Shown: positions 42,356 to 51,480 of the stretch, piece by piece
Numbering within the stretch: position 1 is the first letter of the stretch
Layout: the number at the start of each line of letters is the position of its first letter
Assembly: GCF_003865365.1 (NCBI RefSeq)
Contig: NZ_RQVR01000001.1
Location: 302,310 to 366,309 of the forward strand
From: Flavobacterium macacae
Lineage (GTDB): Bacteria > Bacteroidota > Bacteroidia > Flavobacteriales > Flavobacteriaceae
Direction of reading: 5' to 3'
DNA: 64,000 bases
Notes under the pieces: model-generated
The model's database searches: none
Told to the model about the DNA's origin: nothing
What the model saw: only the letters and a program-made list of their open reading frames with translations
Program-made: the position numbers and the translations under genes

Positions 42356-43672
42356 ATGGAATTAAAAGAAAAACTTATATCGTCTTTTATGGCTTTTGAA
42401 GAACGCGTGGATGTCGATTCCGACTTGCACGATGTTCGTACAGAAGCATTTAAGAATTTTGAAAACAAAGGCTTCCCGACAAAAAAGGATGAAGCTTGGA
42501 AATATACATCGTTGAACGCGATCTTGAAAAATGATTTCAGTGTTTTCCCTAAAAACGAAAATACGGTTCAATATTCAGATGTAAAAAAGTATTATTTACA
42601 CGAAGTTGATACCTATAAAGTCGTTTTTGTGGATGGTGTTTTCAGTTCCTTTTTGTCGTCAACAACACACGACGGTTTGGATGTTTGCTTGATGTCATCG
42701 GCATTGACGAAGCCAAAATACAAAATGGTTATTGATGAATATTTCAATAAGATTGCCAATAAAGAAGAGACGTTGACTTCTTTAAATACCGCTTTTGCAT
42801 TCGAAGGAGCTTATATCAATATCCCGAGAAGCAAAGTTGTTGAAAAGCCAATCGAGATCATCAATTTTTCTACCGGAACAGAATCGGCACTTTTGGTACA
42901 ACCAAGAAACTTGATTATCGTTGGAGAAAATGCTCACGTTCAAATCATAGAAAGACATCAATCGTTGAATGAAAATCCCGTTTTGACGAATTCGGTAACC
43001 GAGATTTTTGCTCAAAAAAGAGCGATTATCGATTTTTATAAAATCCAAAACGACAATCTTGAAGCTTCACTGATTGATAATACGTATATCGCCCAAAAAG
43101 AACAAAGCAACGTTTCGGTACATACGTTCTCATTCGGAGGAAATCTGACGCGCAACAACTTGAATTTTTACCACCAAGGCGAACATATTGATTCTACGTT
43201 AAAAGGAATCACAATTATCGAAGGAAAACAGCACGTTGACCATTATACTTTGGTACAGCACGCGACGCCAAATTGCGAAAGCCACCAGAATTATAAAACG
43301 ATTTTGGATGATAAGGCGACAGGTGTTTTCAACGGAAAGATTTACGTAGAAAAAGAAGCCCAAAAAACGAATGCTTTCCAGCAGAACAACAATATTTTGT
43401 TGAGCGACAAAGCTGCCGTAAATGCAAAACCGCAATTGGAAATTTTTGCTGATGATGTAAAATGTTCGCACGGCTGCACCATCGGACAATTGGACGAAAA
43501 GGCTATGTTTTATATGCAATCCCGCGGTATTCCTGCAAAAGAAGCAAAAGCATTGTTGATGTATGCTTTTACCAATGAAGTTATTGAAAGCGTAAAAATC
43601 CCTGCATTAAAAGCGAGAATTACAAAAATTATCGCACAGAAACTCGGAGTGAATATCGGGTTTGATTTGTAA
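42356..43672 (+). CDS. sufD: Fe-S cluster assembly protein SufD
   Basis: This 438-residue protein is the structural partner of SufB in SufBC2D. KKDEAWKYTSLN near residue 40 is the typical N-terminal block. The beta-helix includes VQPRNLIIVGENAHVQIIERH, and the C-terminal DDVKCSHGCTIGQLDEKAMFYMQSRGIP carries the conserved Cys-Ser-His and is shared with SufB. A perfect terminator follows immediately, so this half of the pathway ends here; sufS is 7.8 kb away, beyond the haem locus. Confidence 0.95.
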   Translation: MELKEKLISSFMAFEERVDVDSDLHDVRTEAFKNFENKGFPTKKDEAWKYTSLNAILKNDFSVFPKNENTVQYSDVKKYYLHEVDTYKVVFVDGVFSSFLSSTTHDGLDVCLMSSALTKPKYKMVIDEYFNKIANKEETLTSLNTAFAFEGAYINIPRSKVVEKPIEIINFSTGTESALLVQPRNLIIVGENAHVQIIERHQSLNENPVLTNSVTEIFAQKRAIIDFYKIQNDNLEASLIDNTYIAQKEQSNVSVHTFSFGGNLTRNNLNFYHQGEHIDSTLKGITIIEGKQHVDHYTLVQHATPNCESHQNYKTILDDKATGVFNGKIYVEKEAQKTNAFQQNNNILLSDKAAVNAKPQLEIFADDVKCSHGCTIGQLDEKAMFYMQSRGIPAKEAKALLMYAFTNEVIESVKIPALKARITKIIAQKLGVNIGFDL

Positions 43673-43693
43673 ACAATTACAGTTTTATAAAAC

Positions 43694-43721
43694 AAAGGCT
43701 GCCATTTTTGGCAGCCTTTTT
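43694..43721 (+). terminator. Terminator of sufABCD
   Basis: AAAGGCTGCCA and TGGCAGCCTTT form a strong stem with a tiny T loop and a T-run, 22 bp after the sufD stop. Confidence 0.85.
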
Positions 43722-43860
43722 CATTTGAATTAAAATGGAATGCTAGAGATATAAGCGACTTGAGCCAAATCTAAACGCGTTTTAAAAACCTTTTTTCAAG
43801 ACTTAACTATTTACCTAATAATACTATTTATTAAGTTTATTTAGAATTAATAAAAATAAC

Positions 43861-43891
43861 TTGCGTATAACAAAAACACATCTTACTTTTG
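43861..43891 (+). promoter_or_regulatory. Promoter of the haem receptor gene
   Basis: TTG at 43861-43863, a 20-bp spacer and TACTTTTG at 43884-43891 match the Bacteroidetes consensus. Confidence 0.7.
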
Positions 43892-43893
43892 TA

Positions 43894-43912
43894 ATTTAGA
43901 ATTAATCTAAAT
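43894..43912. promoter_or_regulatory. Candidate iron/haem operator at the receptor promoter
   Basis: ATTTAGAATTAATCTAAAT is a perfect dyad (7-bp arms ATTTAGA/TCTAAAT, 5-bp centre) placed two bases after the -7 element, over the likely transcription start. A 15/19 match sits in the same place at hmuT. The regulator (Fur- or DtxR-type) is not in the window. Confidence 0.65.
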
Positions 43913-43923
43913 TTAAATAGGTA

Positions 43924-46044
43924 ATGCGAATTCACACAAAGGCAGTTATATTCTTTTCGTTTCATTGTTCAATTACTGCTTTTTCACAAGAAAAAGTTAT
44001 AGATACTACAAAAGCGACTACTATTCAAGAAGTCGTCATTACTGGGCAATTTGAGCCACAGTCTTTAAGAAAATCAGTCCATAATATTAGGGTAATTTCC
44101 AGATTAGATATCCAAAATTTAGCGGCAAATAATCTTGGTGATGTTTTAAATCAATATTTAAATATCACGGTTCGCCCCAGTTCAAACACGGGTAGGTCTA
44201 CAATTTCAATGTTTGGTTTAGATGCGCAATATTTTAAAATTCTAATCGACAACGTACCTTTAGTAAACGAAGGCGGTATGGGAAATAACGTTGATTTATC
44301 GCAAATTAATTTAAACGAAGTTGAGCAAATCGAAATCATCGAAGGTTCAATGGGGGTTACACACGGTGCCAATGCAGTTAGTGGAATTTTAAATATTATT
44401 ACGAAAAAATCTTCTGAATTTAAGTGGGAAATTAACGCTTTTGCGCAAGAAGAAACTGTTGGAAAAGAATATGCTGCTTTTGACGAAGGAAAACACATTC
44501 AAGGTTGGCGCGTTTCGCACTCTATAAATGACAATTGGTACGCATCGATTGGTGTAAACAGAAATGACTTTCAAGGGTTTTTAAACAATCAAAAAGGGAA
44601 AGAGTATTCGGTTAATGATTTCAGCAGAGGTTATAGCTGGTTGCCAAAAGAGCAAATAAATTCAACAGCAAGCATTGCTTATAAGAAACACAATTTTCGA
44701 GCGTACTACAAATTTGAATACCTTGACGAAAACATTGATTTTTACAATTCTACAGTTCAATCTGGATTCTCAACTGCTTTAGGGGCTTTTAAATTTTCAG
44801 ACGATAAAAGATATTTGACAAACCGTTTCTACCACAATTTGAATGTAGTTGGATCTGTATTTTCAGGAATTGTTTACAATGTTTCTGTTTCTCACCAAAA
44901 GCAACAACGCGAAATTGAAGATTTCAAATACAGAATTCTTACGGATGAAGAATATAATTTAAGCAAGAAAAAAGACCAGTCGATGGAAGTTCTTTACTCA
45001 ACAGGAACTTTAGGAGATTTGATCAAAAACAATAAAATTGATTTGCAGGTTGGTTATGAAGCGGTAAACAATCAAGGTTTTTCTTTAATTGAAGGAGAAA
45101 ACAATACTACTAAAACAATTAGAAAAAGATTAGAAAACTATGATTTTTTTGCAATTTCTGAAATTAAATTAACTGATAAATTCTCACTTCGTCCAGGAGT
45201 AAGATATTCGTTACAATCAAGTTTTGACAATCAATATGCGGTCTCATTAGGAGCAAGACAATTGTTTGAAAAAGGATATGAATTGAGAGGTTCTATCGGA
45301 AAATCGTTTAGAACACCAACTTTCGAAGAACTTTTTACTGAAATGGTTTTCTCAGGACACAATTACATTGGAAATGAAAATTTGGTTCCAGAAACCAGTA
45401 TTTCTTATGAAGCGAGCCTTAAGAAAAATACATATTTTAATTCAGGAACAGAGCTTTCAAACAATTTGATAGTAAGTTTTATGGACATTAAAGACAGAAT
45501 TGATATGGCTTTAGTTGGTTTAGACCAAGGTGGCGCTCAAATCAATCAATACATTAATGTCAGCAAATATAATATGTGGAATATTACTTCCTCAAATCAA
45601 ATAAGAGTGGACAATCTTAATTTCTCTCTTGGAGTTTCATTTGTAGGGATTTCACAACTTATTGACAACGGTCAATTTAAAACAACAGACGATTATCTGT
45701 ATTCATTAAACTTAAATTCAAGCGTTTCTTACACCGTTCCAAAATGGAACACCGTTTTCTCAGCGTATTACAAATATACCGGAAAACAACAGCAATATGT
45801 GGTGGGACAAAGTGATTACATTCTTTCAGAAATTGAACCTTACAATCTTTTAGACCTTACGGTAAGAAAATCATTTTTAGACAGAAAGCTTGAAGCCACA
45901 GTGGGTGCAAGAAACTTATTCAACATCAAAGACATCAATCAATCAAGAATGAACGAAAGTGGCGGTCACACCGTCGGATCTCAATTGCTTTTAGCTTACG
46001 GGACATCTTATTTTTTAAAACTTGCATACAACCTTAATTTCTAA
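43924..46044 (+). CDS. TonB-dependent outer-membrane receptor, probably for haem (HmuR-like)
   Basis: A 706-residue protein with a signal peptide to about residue 22 (ITAFSQ). A TonB-box-like TIQEVVITGQFE precedes the plug domain (about 45-160; DVLNQYLNITVRP, ILIDNVPLVNEGG, IEIIEGSMGVTHGANAVSGILNIITK). A 22-strand-type barrel follows, ending in an aromatic-poor LAYNLNF. Plug and barrel lengths suit siderophore, haem or vitamin receptors. The haem assignment rests on its neighbours: the HmuY gene 15 bp downstream and the hmuSVUT genes facing it. It has its own promoter and dyad operator. Confidence 0.9.
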   Translation: MRIHTKAVIFFSFHCSITAFSQEKVIDTTKATTIQEVVITGQFEPQSLRKSVHNIRVISRLDIQNLAANNLGDVLNQYLNITVRPSSNTGRSTISMFGLDAQYFKILIDNVPLVNEGGMGNNVDLSQINLNEVEQIEIIEGSMGVTHGANAVSGILNIITKKSSEFKWEINAFAQEETVGKEYAAFDEGKHIQGWRVSHSINDNWYASIGVNRNDFQGFLNNQKGKEYSVNDFSRGYSWLPKEQINSTASIAYKKHNFRAYYKFEYLDENIDFYNSTVQSGFSTALGAFKFSDDKRYLTNRFYHNLNVVGSVFSGIVYNVSVSHQKQQREIEDFKYRILTDEEYNLSKKKDQSMEVLYSTGTLGDLIKNNKIDLQVGYEAVNNQGFSLIEGENNTTKTIRKRLENYDFFAISEIKLTDKFSLRPGVRYSLQSSFDNQYAVSLGARQLFEKGYELRGSIGKSFRTPTFEELFTEMVFSGHNYIGNENLVPETSISYEASLKKNTYFNSGTELSNNLIVSFMDIKDRIDMALVGLDQGGAQINQYINVSKYNMWNITSSNQIRVDNLNFSLGVSFVGISQLIDNGQFKTTDDYLYSLNLNSSVSYTVPKWNTVFSAYYKYTGKQQQYVVGQSDYILSEIEPYNLLDLTVRKSFLDRKLEATVGARNLFNIKDINQSRMNESGGHTVGSQLLLAYGTSYFLKLAYNLNF

Positions 46045-46059
46045 TTTAAATAAATCACA

Positions 46060-47160
46060 ATGAAAAAAACATTTTTATTTTTATCTATGGCGATGCTAAC
46101 ATTAGCATCTTGCTCAAGCGATGATAACGCAAATGCTGTTGCTCCTGTTGCTCCAGAAGTTCCTGGCGAAGGTGGAATTCTTGAAGCATCAACTGGTGGT
46201 CCAAACCAAGGAAACCAAGTTTATGTTGATTTAAGCAATGGCCAAAAAACACAAGTGAGAAGAGATTCTTGGGATTTCGGTTTTTACGGAGGTTCTGACT
46301 TTAGAGTCATCTTAAACGGATCTATAAAAATGGCCGTTAAAAAATTAGCTACATCAAACATCGATGAGGTTCAAGCTGAAGATACTTCTGTAAACGTAAG
46401 TTTCTCAACTGCATCAACTTTAGGATACGTAGATAACCCAACTGGCGTTTTAACTGGTGCCGGAAACGGTGAAGGAACTGCAATTGCAGAAATTTCTGCA
46501 ACTGATGCTGATAACAAAGTATATTTGGTAAACATGGGATTTAAAGTTGGAACGGCAACTCCAAATCCAGGTTCTGAAGCTTCAACAGGTGAAGCAAGAG
46601 GATGGAAAAAAGTAAGAATATTAAGAAACGGTACCACAGGATACAAAATCCAAGTAGCTGACTTAAACGCTACAACGCACCAAGAATATATAATTAACAA
46701 AGAGGCTAACTTCAATTTTACGTTTTTCAGTTTAGATACAAACGCAACAGTTTCTGTTGAGCCAGCAAAGGACAAATGGGATTTGAACTTTACAACTTTT
46801 ACAAACTATTTTGCTTCACAAGGCGCTTTCATTACGTACTATTTTGCTGATTTCGTTACTTCAAATGCAAAAGGAGGAACACAAGTTTATGAAGTATTAA
46901 CTTCTGTTTCAACGTATGACGCTTTTACAATTGACAACGTGACAGACACAAGCTTCTGGGCCTCAACTGCTGATCAAAGAACCATCGGTTCTGCATGGAG
47001 AAATGGTGGTGGACCATCATCAGGCCCAAGTGTAAAAGACGATCGTTTTTATGTAATTAAAGACGTTGCCGGAAACTTCTACAAACTTAAATTCTTAGCA
47101 TTAACAAACGATGCAGGAGAAAGAGGTTACCCAGTTTTTGAATACCAATTATTAGATTAA
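46060..47160 (+). CDS. HmuY-family haem-binding surface lipoprotein
   Basis: A 366-residue protein with signal and lipobox LASC (residues 15-18) followed by SSDD, an acidic sequence of the kind that directs Bacteroidetes lipoproteins to the cell surface. HmuY-type features are YVDLSNGQKTQVRRDSWDFGFYGG near residue 50, a beta-rich body with KWDLNFTTFTNYF, and SAWRNGGGPSSGPSVKDDRFYVIKD. HmuY strips haem from host proteins and hands it to the TonB receptor. It is cotranscribed with the receptor (15-bp gap). A perfect terminator follows. Confidence 0.88.
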   Translation: MKKTFLFLSMAMLTLASCSSDDNANAVAPVAPEVPGEGGILEASTGGPNQGNQVYVDLSNGQKTQVRRDSWDFGFYGGSDFRVILNGSIKMAVKKLATSNIDEVQAEDTSVNVSFSTASTLGYVDNPTGVLTGAGNGEGTAIAEISATDADNKVYLVNMGFKVGTATPNPGSEASTGEARGWKKVRILRNGTTGYKIQVADLNATTHQEYIINKEANFNFTFFSLDTNATVSVEPAKDKWDLNFTTFTNYFASQGAFITYYFADFVTSNAKGGTQVYEVLTSVSTYDAFTIDNVTDTSFWASTADQRTIGSAWRNGGGPSSGPSVKDDRFYVIKDVAGNFYKLKFLALTNDAGERGYPVFEYQLLD

Positions 47161-47183
47161 TTAATTTCCCTACGTTAAAAATC

Positions 47184-47211
47184 AACCGAGTCGAAAGACT
47201 CGGTTTTTTTT
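47184..47211 (+). terminator. Terminator of the receptor-HmuY operon
   Basis: AACCGAGTC and GACTCGGTT form a perfect 9-bp stem with a GAAA loop and a T-run. Confidence 0.88.
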
Positions 47212-47239
47212 ATGCCTAAAAATTACGTTTAAAAAGGTT

Positions 47240-47380
47240 TTTTTGAGCCAATCGACGTCTTGTCCCAGAATCCATTTTCCTGCTGTCTTGCACTATCTTT
47301 TTCCGTCTAAAGAAGCCAGAAAAAAGGATAGTCGCAAACATCAGGGCTATTTAAAAACTTTAGGCCTTTTTTTAGCGACA
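47240..47380 (+). repeat. Dispersed intergenic hairpin element, copy 4
   Basis: It starts GAGCCAATCGACGTC, then CTGCTGTCTTGCACTATCTTTTT, a stem region with CTTTTTC and GAAAAAAG, then GTCGCAAACATCAGGGCTAT and a TAGGCCTTTTTTTAG end. Same layout as copy 1. Confidence 0.6.
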
Positions 47381-47453
47381 GAATCATTGTGTGAATGCAA
47401 AACTTAAATTTAGACGGTTACTTAAATTTCCAAGTCAAAAAATATGGGCCAAA

Positions 47454-47491
47454 AAAAATCCCTGTGAATCAATAGACGCACAGGGATTTTT
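47454..47491. terminator. Terminator of the hmu operon (bidirectional)
   Basis: AAAAATCCCTGTG and CACAGGGATTTTT pair over a 12-nt loop, T-rich on both strands, 19 bp after the minus-strand hmuS stop. Confidence 0.82.
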
Positions 47492-47509
47492 ATATTTTAA
47501 AAAAAACCT

Positions 47510-48547
47510 TTACAAAGTCGCAACCAGTTCTTTCCATTCTTTTAGTTCAGGAATTCCTGGTTTTCTTTTTCCAAAGAATTGAACGATGATTTCGCCCATT
47601 TCGTTGAAAACCTCAATTGCAGTTACTTCACCGTCATCCGTTGGTTTTCTTACGATCCAGGTTTGGGCGATTTTTGACATATCCAAGTGCATGTTGAAAT
47701 CGGGATCCATGATGTTGAACCAGTCACCGTGCCACATTGTTTTACGCACTCTTCCGGTGTGGATTTGGATGTTTCCCCTGTTTCCAACAAAAACCATGAT
47801 TGGCAATTTGGCAGCAACAGCGCCTTCCAGCATTTTTACGATAACGTCTTTGTCTACTTTTTTAGCATAGTTTTCATTCGGAGCCAAACGCAAAGCCTGA
47901 GTTCTTGTAACTCCAAATTTGCGAAGCATTCCGAAGAATTCGTGGGTGTCTTTCAAGTTTTCCCAACCCGCTTGAAAACCAGCAACGTCAATATCGGCAT
48001 CTGCTTTCTCATCAATATTTAACGGAACTTCATCTGCAGTTTCATCAATCGATTGGTCGTCAGATTTGTATTTTAAAACCAATTCTTCAAAAGCCAAATC
48101 GTTGCTGTCTTTTGTCAAATAGATTTTGTGTATCGCCAAACCGTCTTTTCCGAAGAATTGAAGGCTTTTTCTGTCTCCATGTTCTGATTTCTCAGCAACG
48201 GCAAAAGCTTTCGCCCAGTGGCTTAAAAAGATACGCAAATCGATATCTTCGCCCACAAACAATCCTGCGTGAGGCGAACTGAAATCAGCATTTAAGTAAA
48301 TTCCTTTTCTCTCGTGAACGCATTCTTCATTACGTGTCAAAGCCATTACTTTCTCTAATTTTTCAATATCAGAAAGAATTTCGGCAAATTCTGGACGAAG
48401 CCTCGTTACAGTTTCACCCACTTGTGTTGCTAACAATGTTGCTTCGCTGACGCCAAGTTGCTCTGCCGCATTGCGGATTCTTAGATTTGGGCTTGTTGCT
48501 TTAAGCTTTTCCCACTGTGATTTCAAGCTATTTGTTACTGTATCCAT
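47510..48547 (-). CDS. hmuS: Haem-degrading/haem carrier protein (HmuS/ChuS family)
   Basis: This 345-residue cytosolic protein has two tandem HemS-like halves (about residues 30-165 and 190-335). Blocks such as TLLATQVGETVTRL, IYLNADFSSPHAGLFVG, SLQFFGKDGLAIHKIYLT and, in the second half, VGNRGNIQIHTGRVRKTMWHGDWFNIMDPDFNMHLD are typical. The family either degrades haem or delivers it after import. It is the last gene of hmuTUVS, 19 bp after hmuV. Confidence 0.92.
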   Translation of the reverse strand: MDTVTNSLKSQWEKLKATSPNLRIRNAAEQLGVSEATLLATQVGETVTRLRPEFAEILSDIEKLEKVMALTRNEECVHERKGIYLNADFSSPHAGLFVGEDIDLRIFLSHWAKAFAVAEKSEHGDRKSLQFFGKDGLAIHKIYLTKDSNDLAFEELVLKYKSDDQSIDETADEVPLNIDEKADADIDVAGFQAGWENLKDTHEFFGMLRKFGVTRTQALRLAPNENYAKKVDKDVIVKMLEGAVAAKLPIMVFVGNRGNIQIHTGRVRKTMWHGDWFNIMDPDFNMHLDMSKIAQTWIVRKPTDDGEVTAIEVFNEMGEIIVQFFGKRKPGIPELKEWKELVATL

Positions 48548-48566
48548 TTGTATTTAGATAAAAATA

Positions 48567-49343
48567 TTAAGTTCCAAAAATGATTAAAGGGTTTTGATTC
48601 ACCGGATTAAGGCAAATCGTGCAAGGAAAATTATAAACCTTGCTGATGATTTCTTTTGTAAAAACGTGTTCTGGCTTATCATGGCTGATGATTTTCCCTT
48701 TTTGCATAAGCACGATCGAATCGGCAAATTGTGCTGCCAAATTCAAATCGTGTAAAACCACAACGGCCGTGTTGCCTCTTTCTGAAAAGTTTTTTACCGT
48801 ATGTAAGATTCTGTGCTGGTGCAAAACGTCTAAATTATTCAAAGGTTCGTCCATGAAAACCAGCTTGTTTTCAACATCATTTTCCAGCTGAGTCAAAACT
48901 CTGGCCAAGTGAACGCGCTGTCTTTCTCCGCCCGAAAGTGTGTTATAATCTCTGCTTTTTAAAGCCACAACATCAGTTTCTGCCATCGATTTTAAAGCAG
49001 CATCTACATCAGATTGATGCGGAATCGAGTTGAAATAAGGATAACGTCCCATCAGCACAACGTCCATAACCGTCAACGGGATATCGGCGATGTTTTGCTG
49101 TGAAAACTTGGCTTTGTGAAGCGGCAATTCTTTTTGGTCCCAATCTTCAAAAGTTTTTTTCTTAAAGAGTATCGGTTCGTTCGTATGCGCCATTTCATTG
49201 GCAAGCATACTTAAAAGTGTCGATTTTCCAGCACCATTCGGACCTACAATAACCAGCAATTCGCCATAATTTATGGTCACGTCGATGTTTTCCAAGATGG
49301 AAATCTTTTTATGCGAATACGATATTTTACAGGCTTTTAACAT
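48567..49343 (-). CDS. hmuV: Haem ABC transporter ATP-binding protein
   Basis: This 258-residue ABC ATPase of the iron/haem/B12 importer class has Walker A GPNGAGKST near residue 36, signature LSGGERQRVHLARVL near 137, Walker B KLVFMDEPLNNLD near 161 and the switch His in VVLHDLNLAAQFAD. It powers haem import through HmuU. Only one base separates it from hmuU. Confidence 0.94.
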   Translation of the reverse strand: MLKACKISYSHKKISILENIDVTINYGELLVIVGPNGAGKSTLLSMLANEMAHTNEPILFKKKTFEDWDQKELPLHKAKFSQQNIADIPLTVMDVVLMGRYPYFNSIPHQSDVDAALKSMAETDVVALKSRDYNTLSGGERQRVHLARVLTQLENDVENKLVFMDEPLNNLDVLHQHRILHTVKNFSERGNTAVVVLHDLNLAAQFADSIVLMQKGKIISHDKPEHVFTKEIISKVYNFPCTICLNPVNQNPLIIFGT

Positions 49344-49344
49344 A

Positions 49345-50379
49345 TTACAGCGATTTTTTGCTCCTGATTAAAATGACGATAAAAATGGGCGCTCCCATAA
49401 AAGCAGTTAAAATGCCGATTGGAATTTCAGAAGGAGCGGCAATCGTTCTGCTGATGGTATCGGCTGAAAGCAATAAAATACTTCCGAAAATCGCCGACAT
49501 TGGCAGAATTATATGGTAATTTGACTTAAATAGCAGTCGCAAAATATAAGGAACAATCAAACCGACAAAGCCGATGGTTCCTGAAAAAGCAACGCAAGTT
49601 CCCACCATCAAAGCGGTCAATACCACGATTCTTTTTTTAATTTTTTCTACCGGAATTCCCAAATGTTGCGCGTCTCTTTCGCCAAGCATCATCGCGTTCA
49701 AGGCTTTTCCTTTGGTAATCAAAATTGAAAAAGCGAATAAAATGATGACTGCCAAGATACCATTTTTGGTCCAGCTGGCACCGCCAAGACTTCCTAAGTT
49801 CCAGAATGTCAAATCTCTAAGTTGTTCTTCTTTAGAAAGATAAATTAAAAATCCGGTTGTCGCTCCAGCCATTGCCGTGATGGCAACTCCTGAAAGTAAC
49901 ATCACGATGACGTTTGTTTTTCCGTTAGTCGTAGAAATACGATAGACCATTGTCATTGTCAGCAAAGCACCAATAAATGCGGCAATGCTCAACATCGAAA
50001 AGTGAAAAAATTCAGGAATGTAAGGCTTGATGTAACTTCCCAAAACAATAGAAATAGCTGCAAAAAGAGAAGCTCCCATTGTGATTCCGATTAAGTCAGG
50101 CGAGGCAAGGGGGTTTTTGAACATTCCTTGAAGGCACGTACCTGAAACCGCCAAAGCGCTTCCGACTAAAATGGCCATCACAATTCGGGGCAATCTCAAA
50201 TTCACCAATACAAATTTATCGCTCGCCGGAATGCTGTTATCGTCATTCCACAAAGCCACAAAAATTTCCAGGAAAGAATGTTTTTCAAATTCATAAACGC
50301 CCATATATAAAGATGTTACGGCAAGTAAAATCAATACAATAAGACTTAAGAAAATGTATAACGGTAATTTGTTTTGCAT
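49345..50379 (-). CDS. hmuU: Haem ABC transporter permease (FecCD family)
   Basis: This 344-residue permease has about ten membrane helices. FecCD blocks include LVNLRLPRIVMAILVGSALAVSGTCLQGMFKNPLASPDLIGITMGA near residues 55-105 and GTIGFVGLIVPYILRLLF near 265. Two copies form the inner-membrane channel with HmuV. It lies 52 bp after hmuT on the same strand. Confidence 0.94.
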   Translation of the reverse strand: MQNKLPLYIFLSLIVLILLAVTSLYMGVYEFEKHSFLEIFVALWNDDNSIPASDKFVLVNLRLPRIVMAILVGSALAVSGTCLQGMFKNPLASPDLIGITMGASLFAAISIVLGSYIKPYIPEFFHFSMLSIAAFIGALLTMTMVYRISTTNGKTNVIVMLLSGVAITAMAGATTGFLIYLSKEEQLRDLTFWNLGSLGGASWTKNGILAVIILFAFSILITKGKALNAMMLGERDAQHLGIPVEKIKKRIVVLTALMVGTCVAFSGTIGFVGLIVPYILRLLFKSNYHIILPMSAIFGSILLLSADTISRTIAAPSEIPIGILTAFMGAPIFIVILIRSKKSL

Positions 50380-50431
50380 TTTATTTGTTTGTGGTCATTG
50401 CGATGAAAAAAGTTTCACATTTTACCAATAC

Positions 50432-51307
50432 CTAATTTATAGCTTTAAGTAATGCTGCGTTTAAAGCTGCGGCGCCTTCACCAGTTCTGGGCCCGAAACC
50501 AGAAAGCAAGGCGCCGTCTAAAGCAATAATTTTTTTGTTTTTACCCGCATTGGTTTGCGAAACACCTTGAATTTTAAGCACTCCGTCAATACCGCCTAGA
50601 CTTTGCAGTCCAGTTGTAAACAACAAAATCACATCTGGATTTCCTTTGATCAAAGATTCTGGAGTCAAGGGTTTGTAATCTTCAAATTCGGTAACTGCAT
50701 TTTGACCGCCAGCCAAAGCAATTGTTTTTTCGATTGGCGTATTTTTTCCGGCAACCATCAAAGTTCCTGCACCACGAGCGTAGATGAACAATACTTTTGG
50801 CGCTTTTGCGATGGGTTGTACTTTTGCCAAATCAGCATCAATTTTATCAGTTAAAGCTTTAAAGCCAGCATTTTTCAAAACACCAGCCACATCAGCAATC
50901 AATTTTTTAGAACCTTCTGCAGAAAAATCTTGTTTGAAGATATGCGCCTCGATTCCGGCCCCTTTAATTTTTTCAGCTAATTCTGGGTTCATATCTTTTT
51001 CGGTAGCCAAGATTATTGTTGGTTGTAAGGCAACTATTGATTCGATTGAAATAGAACGAACGTGGCCTAAGTCAGTTGCAGTAGATTTTACAGATTCTGG
51101 AAAAGTGGAAGTTACATCAACTCCGATGATTTCTTTTTCGTAACCCAAAGCCACGGCGATTTCCGTTATTGCTCCGTTTAAGGAAACAATTTTTTGTGAT
51201 TCGGTTGGTGTTTCCACAGAAGTTTCTTCTACTTTTATTTCTTCTTTTTTACAAGAAAAGGTTGCTAATGAAACGATTGCAAGTGCTAAAATGCTTATTT
51301 TCTTCAT
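50432..51307 (-). CDS. hmuT: Haem ABC transporter substrate-binding lipoprotein
   Basis: This 291-residue binding protein begins with lipoprotein signal ATFSC (Cys19) followed by KKEE. The cluster-A-III fold is visible: KIVSLNGAITEIAVALGYEKEIIGVD, DLGHVRSISIESIVALQPTIILATE, and a C-terminal GFGPRTGEGAAALN block typical of HmuT-type haem binders. It delivers haem to HmuUV. It is the first gene of the hmuTUVS unit, with a dyad operator at 51326-51344. Confidence 0.92.
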   Translation of the reverse strand: MKKISILALAIVSLATFSCKKEEIKVEETSVETPTESQKIVSLNGAITEIAVALGYEKEIIGVDVTSTFPESVKSTATDLGHVRSISIESIVALQPTIILATEKDMNPELAEKIKGAGIEAHIFKQDFSAEGSKKLIADVAGVLKNAGFKALTDKIDADLAKVQPIAKAPKVLFIYARGAGTLMVAGKNTPIEKTIALAGGQNAVTEFEDYKPLTPESLIKGNPDVILLFTTGLQSLGGIDGVLKIQGVSQTNAGKNKKIIALDGALLSGFGPRTGEGAAALNAALLKAIN

Positions 51308-51325
51308 TGGTTTACATATTTGTTA

Positions 51326-51344
51326 TTTTAATTGAATCTAAATA
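51326..51344. promoter_or_regulatory. Candidate iron/haem operator at the hmuT promoter
   Basis: ATTTTAATTGAATCTAAAT matches the receptor operator at 15 of 19 positions, with an intact ATCTAAAT arm. It lies five bases after the minus-strand -7 box TAGGTTTG (51357-51350), as at the receptor promoter. Confidence 0.55.
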
Positions 51345-51349
51345 AATGC

Positions 51350-51357
51350 AAACCTAT
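51350..51357 (-). promoter_or_regulatory. -7 element of the hmuT promoter
   Basis: TAGGTTTG on the minus strand fits TAnnTTTG. No clear -33 TTG is seen. Confidence 0.5.
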
Positions 51358-51423
51358 GATTAATTTTGGGGTTTAGAAAATAAAAAAAGGTTAAATATTT
51401 ATCAACTTTTAATTCTATCTTAA

Positions 51424-51458
51424 TTGTTCTTCTTTTAAAGAAACATACCGTAAATTTG
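51424..51458 (+). promoter_or_regulatory. sufS promoter
   Basis: TTG at 51424-51426, a 24-bp spacer and TAAATTTG at 51451-51458 precede the ATG by 22 nt. It gives the separated sufS-sufE part its own transcription. Confidence 0.55.
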
Positions 51459-51480
51459 CATCAATTTTCTATTACAAAAA

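Noticed and set aside
43740..43800. Possible fifth copy of the dispersed hairpin element after sufD
   Set aside because: Only a short AGATATAAGCG...GAGCCAA resemblance is present, without the paired stem or the CATCAGGGCT end.
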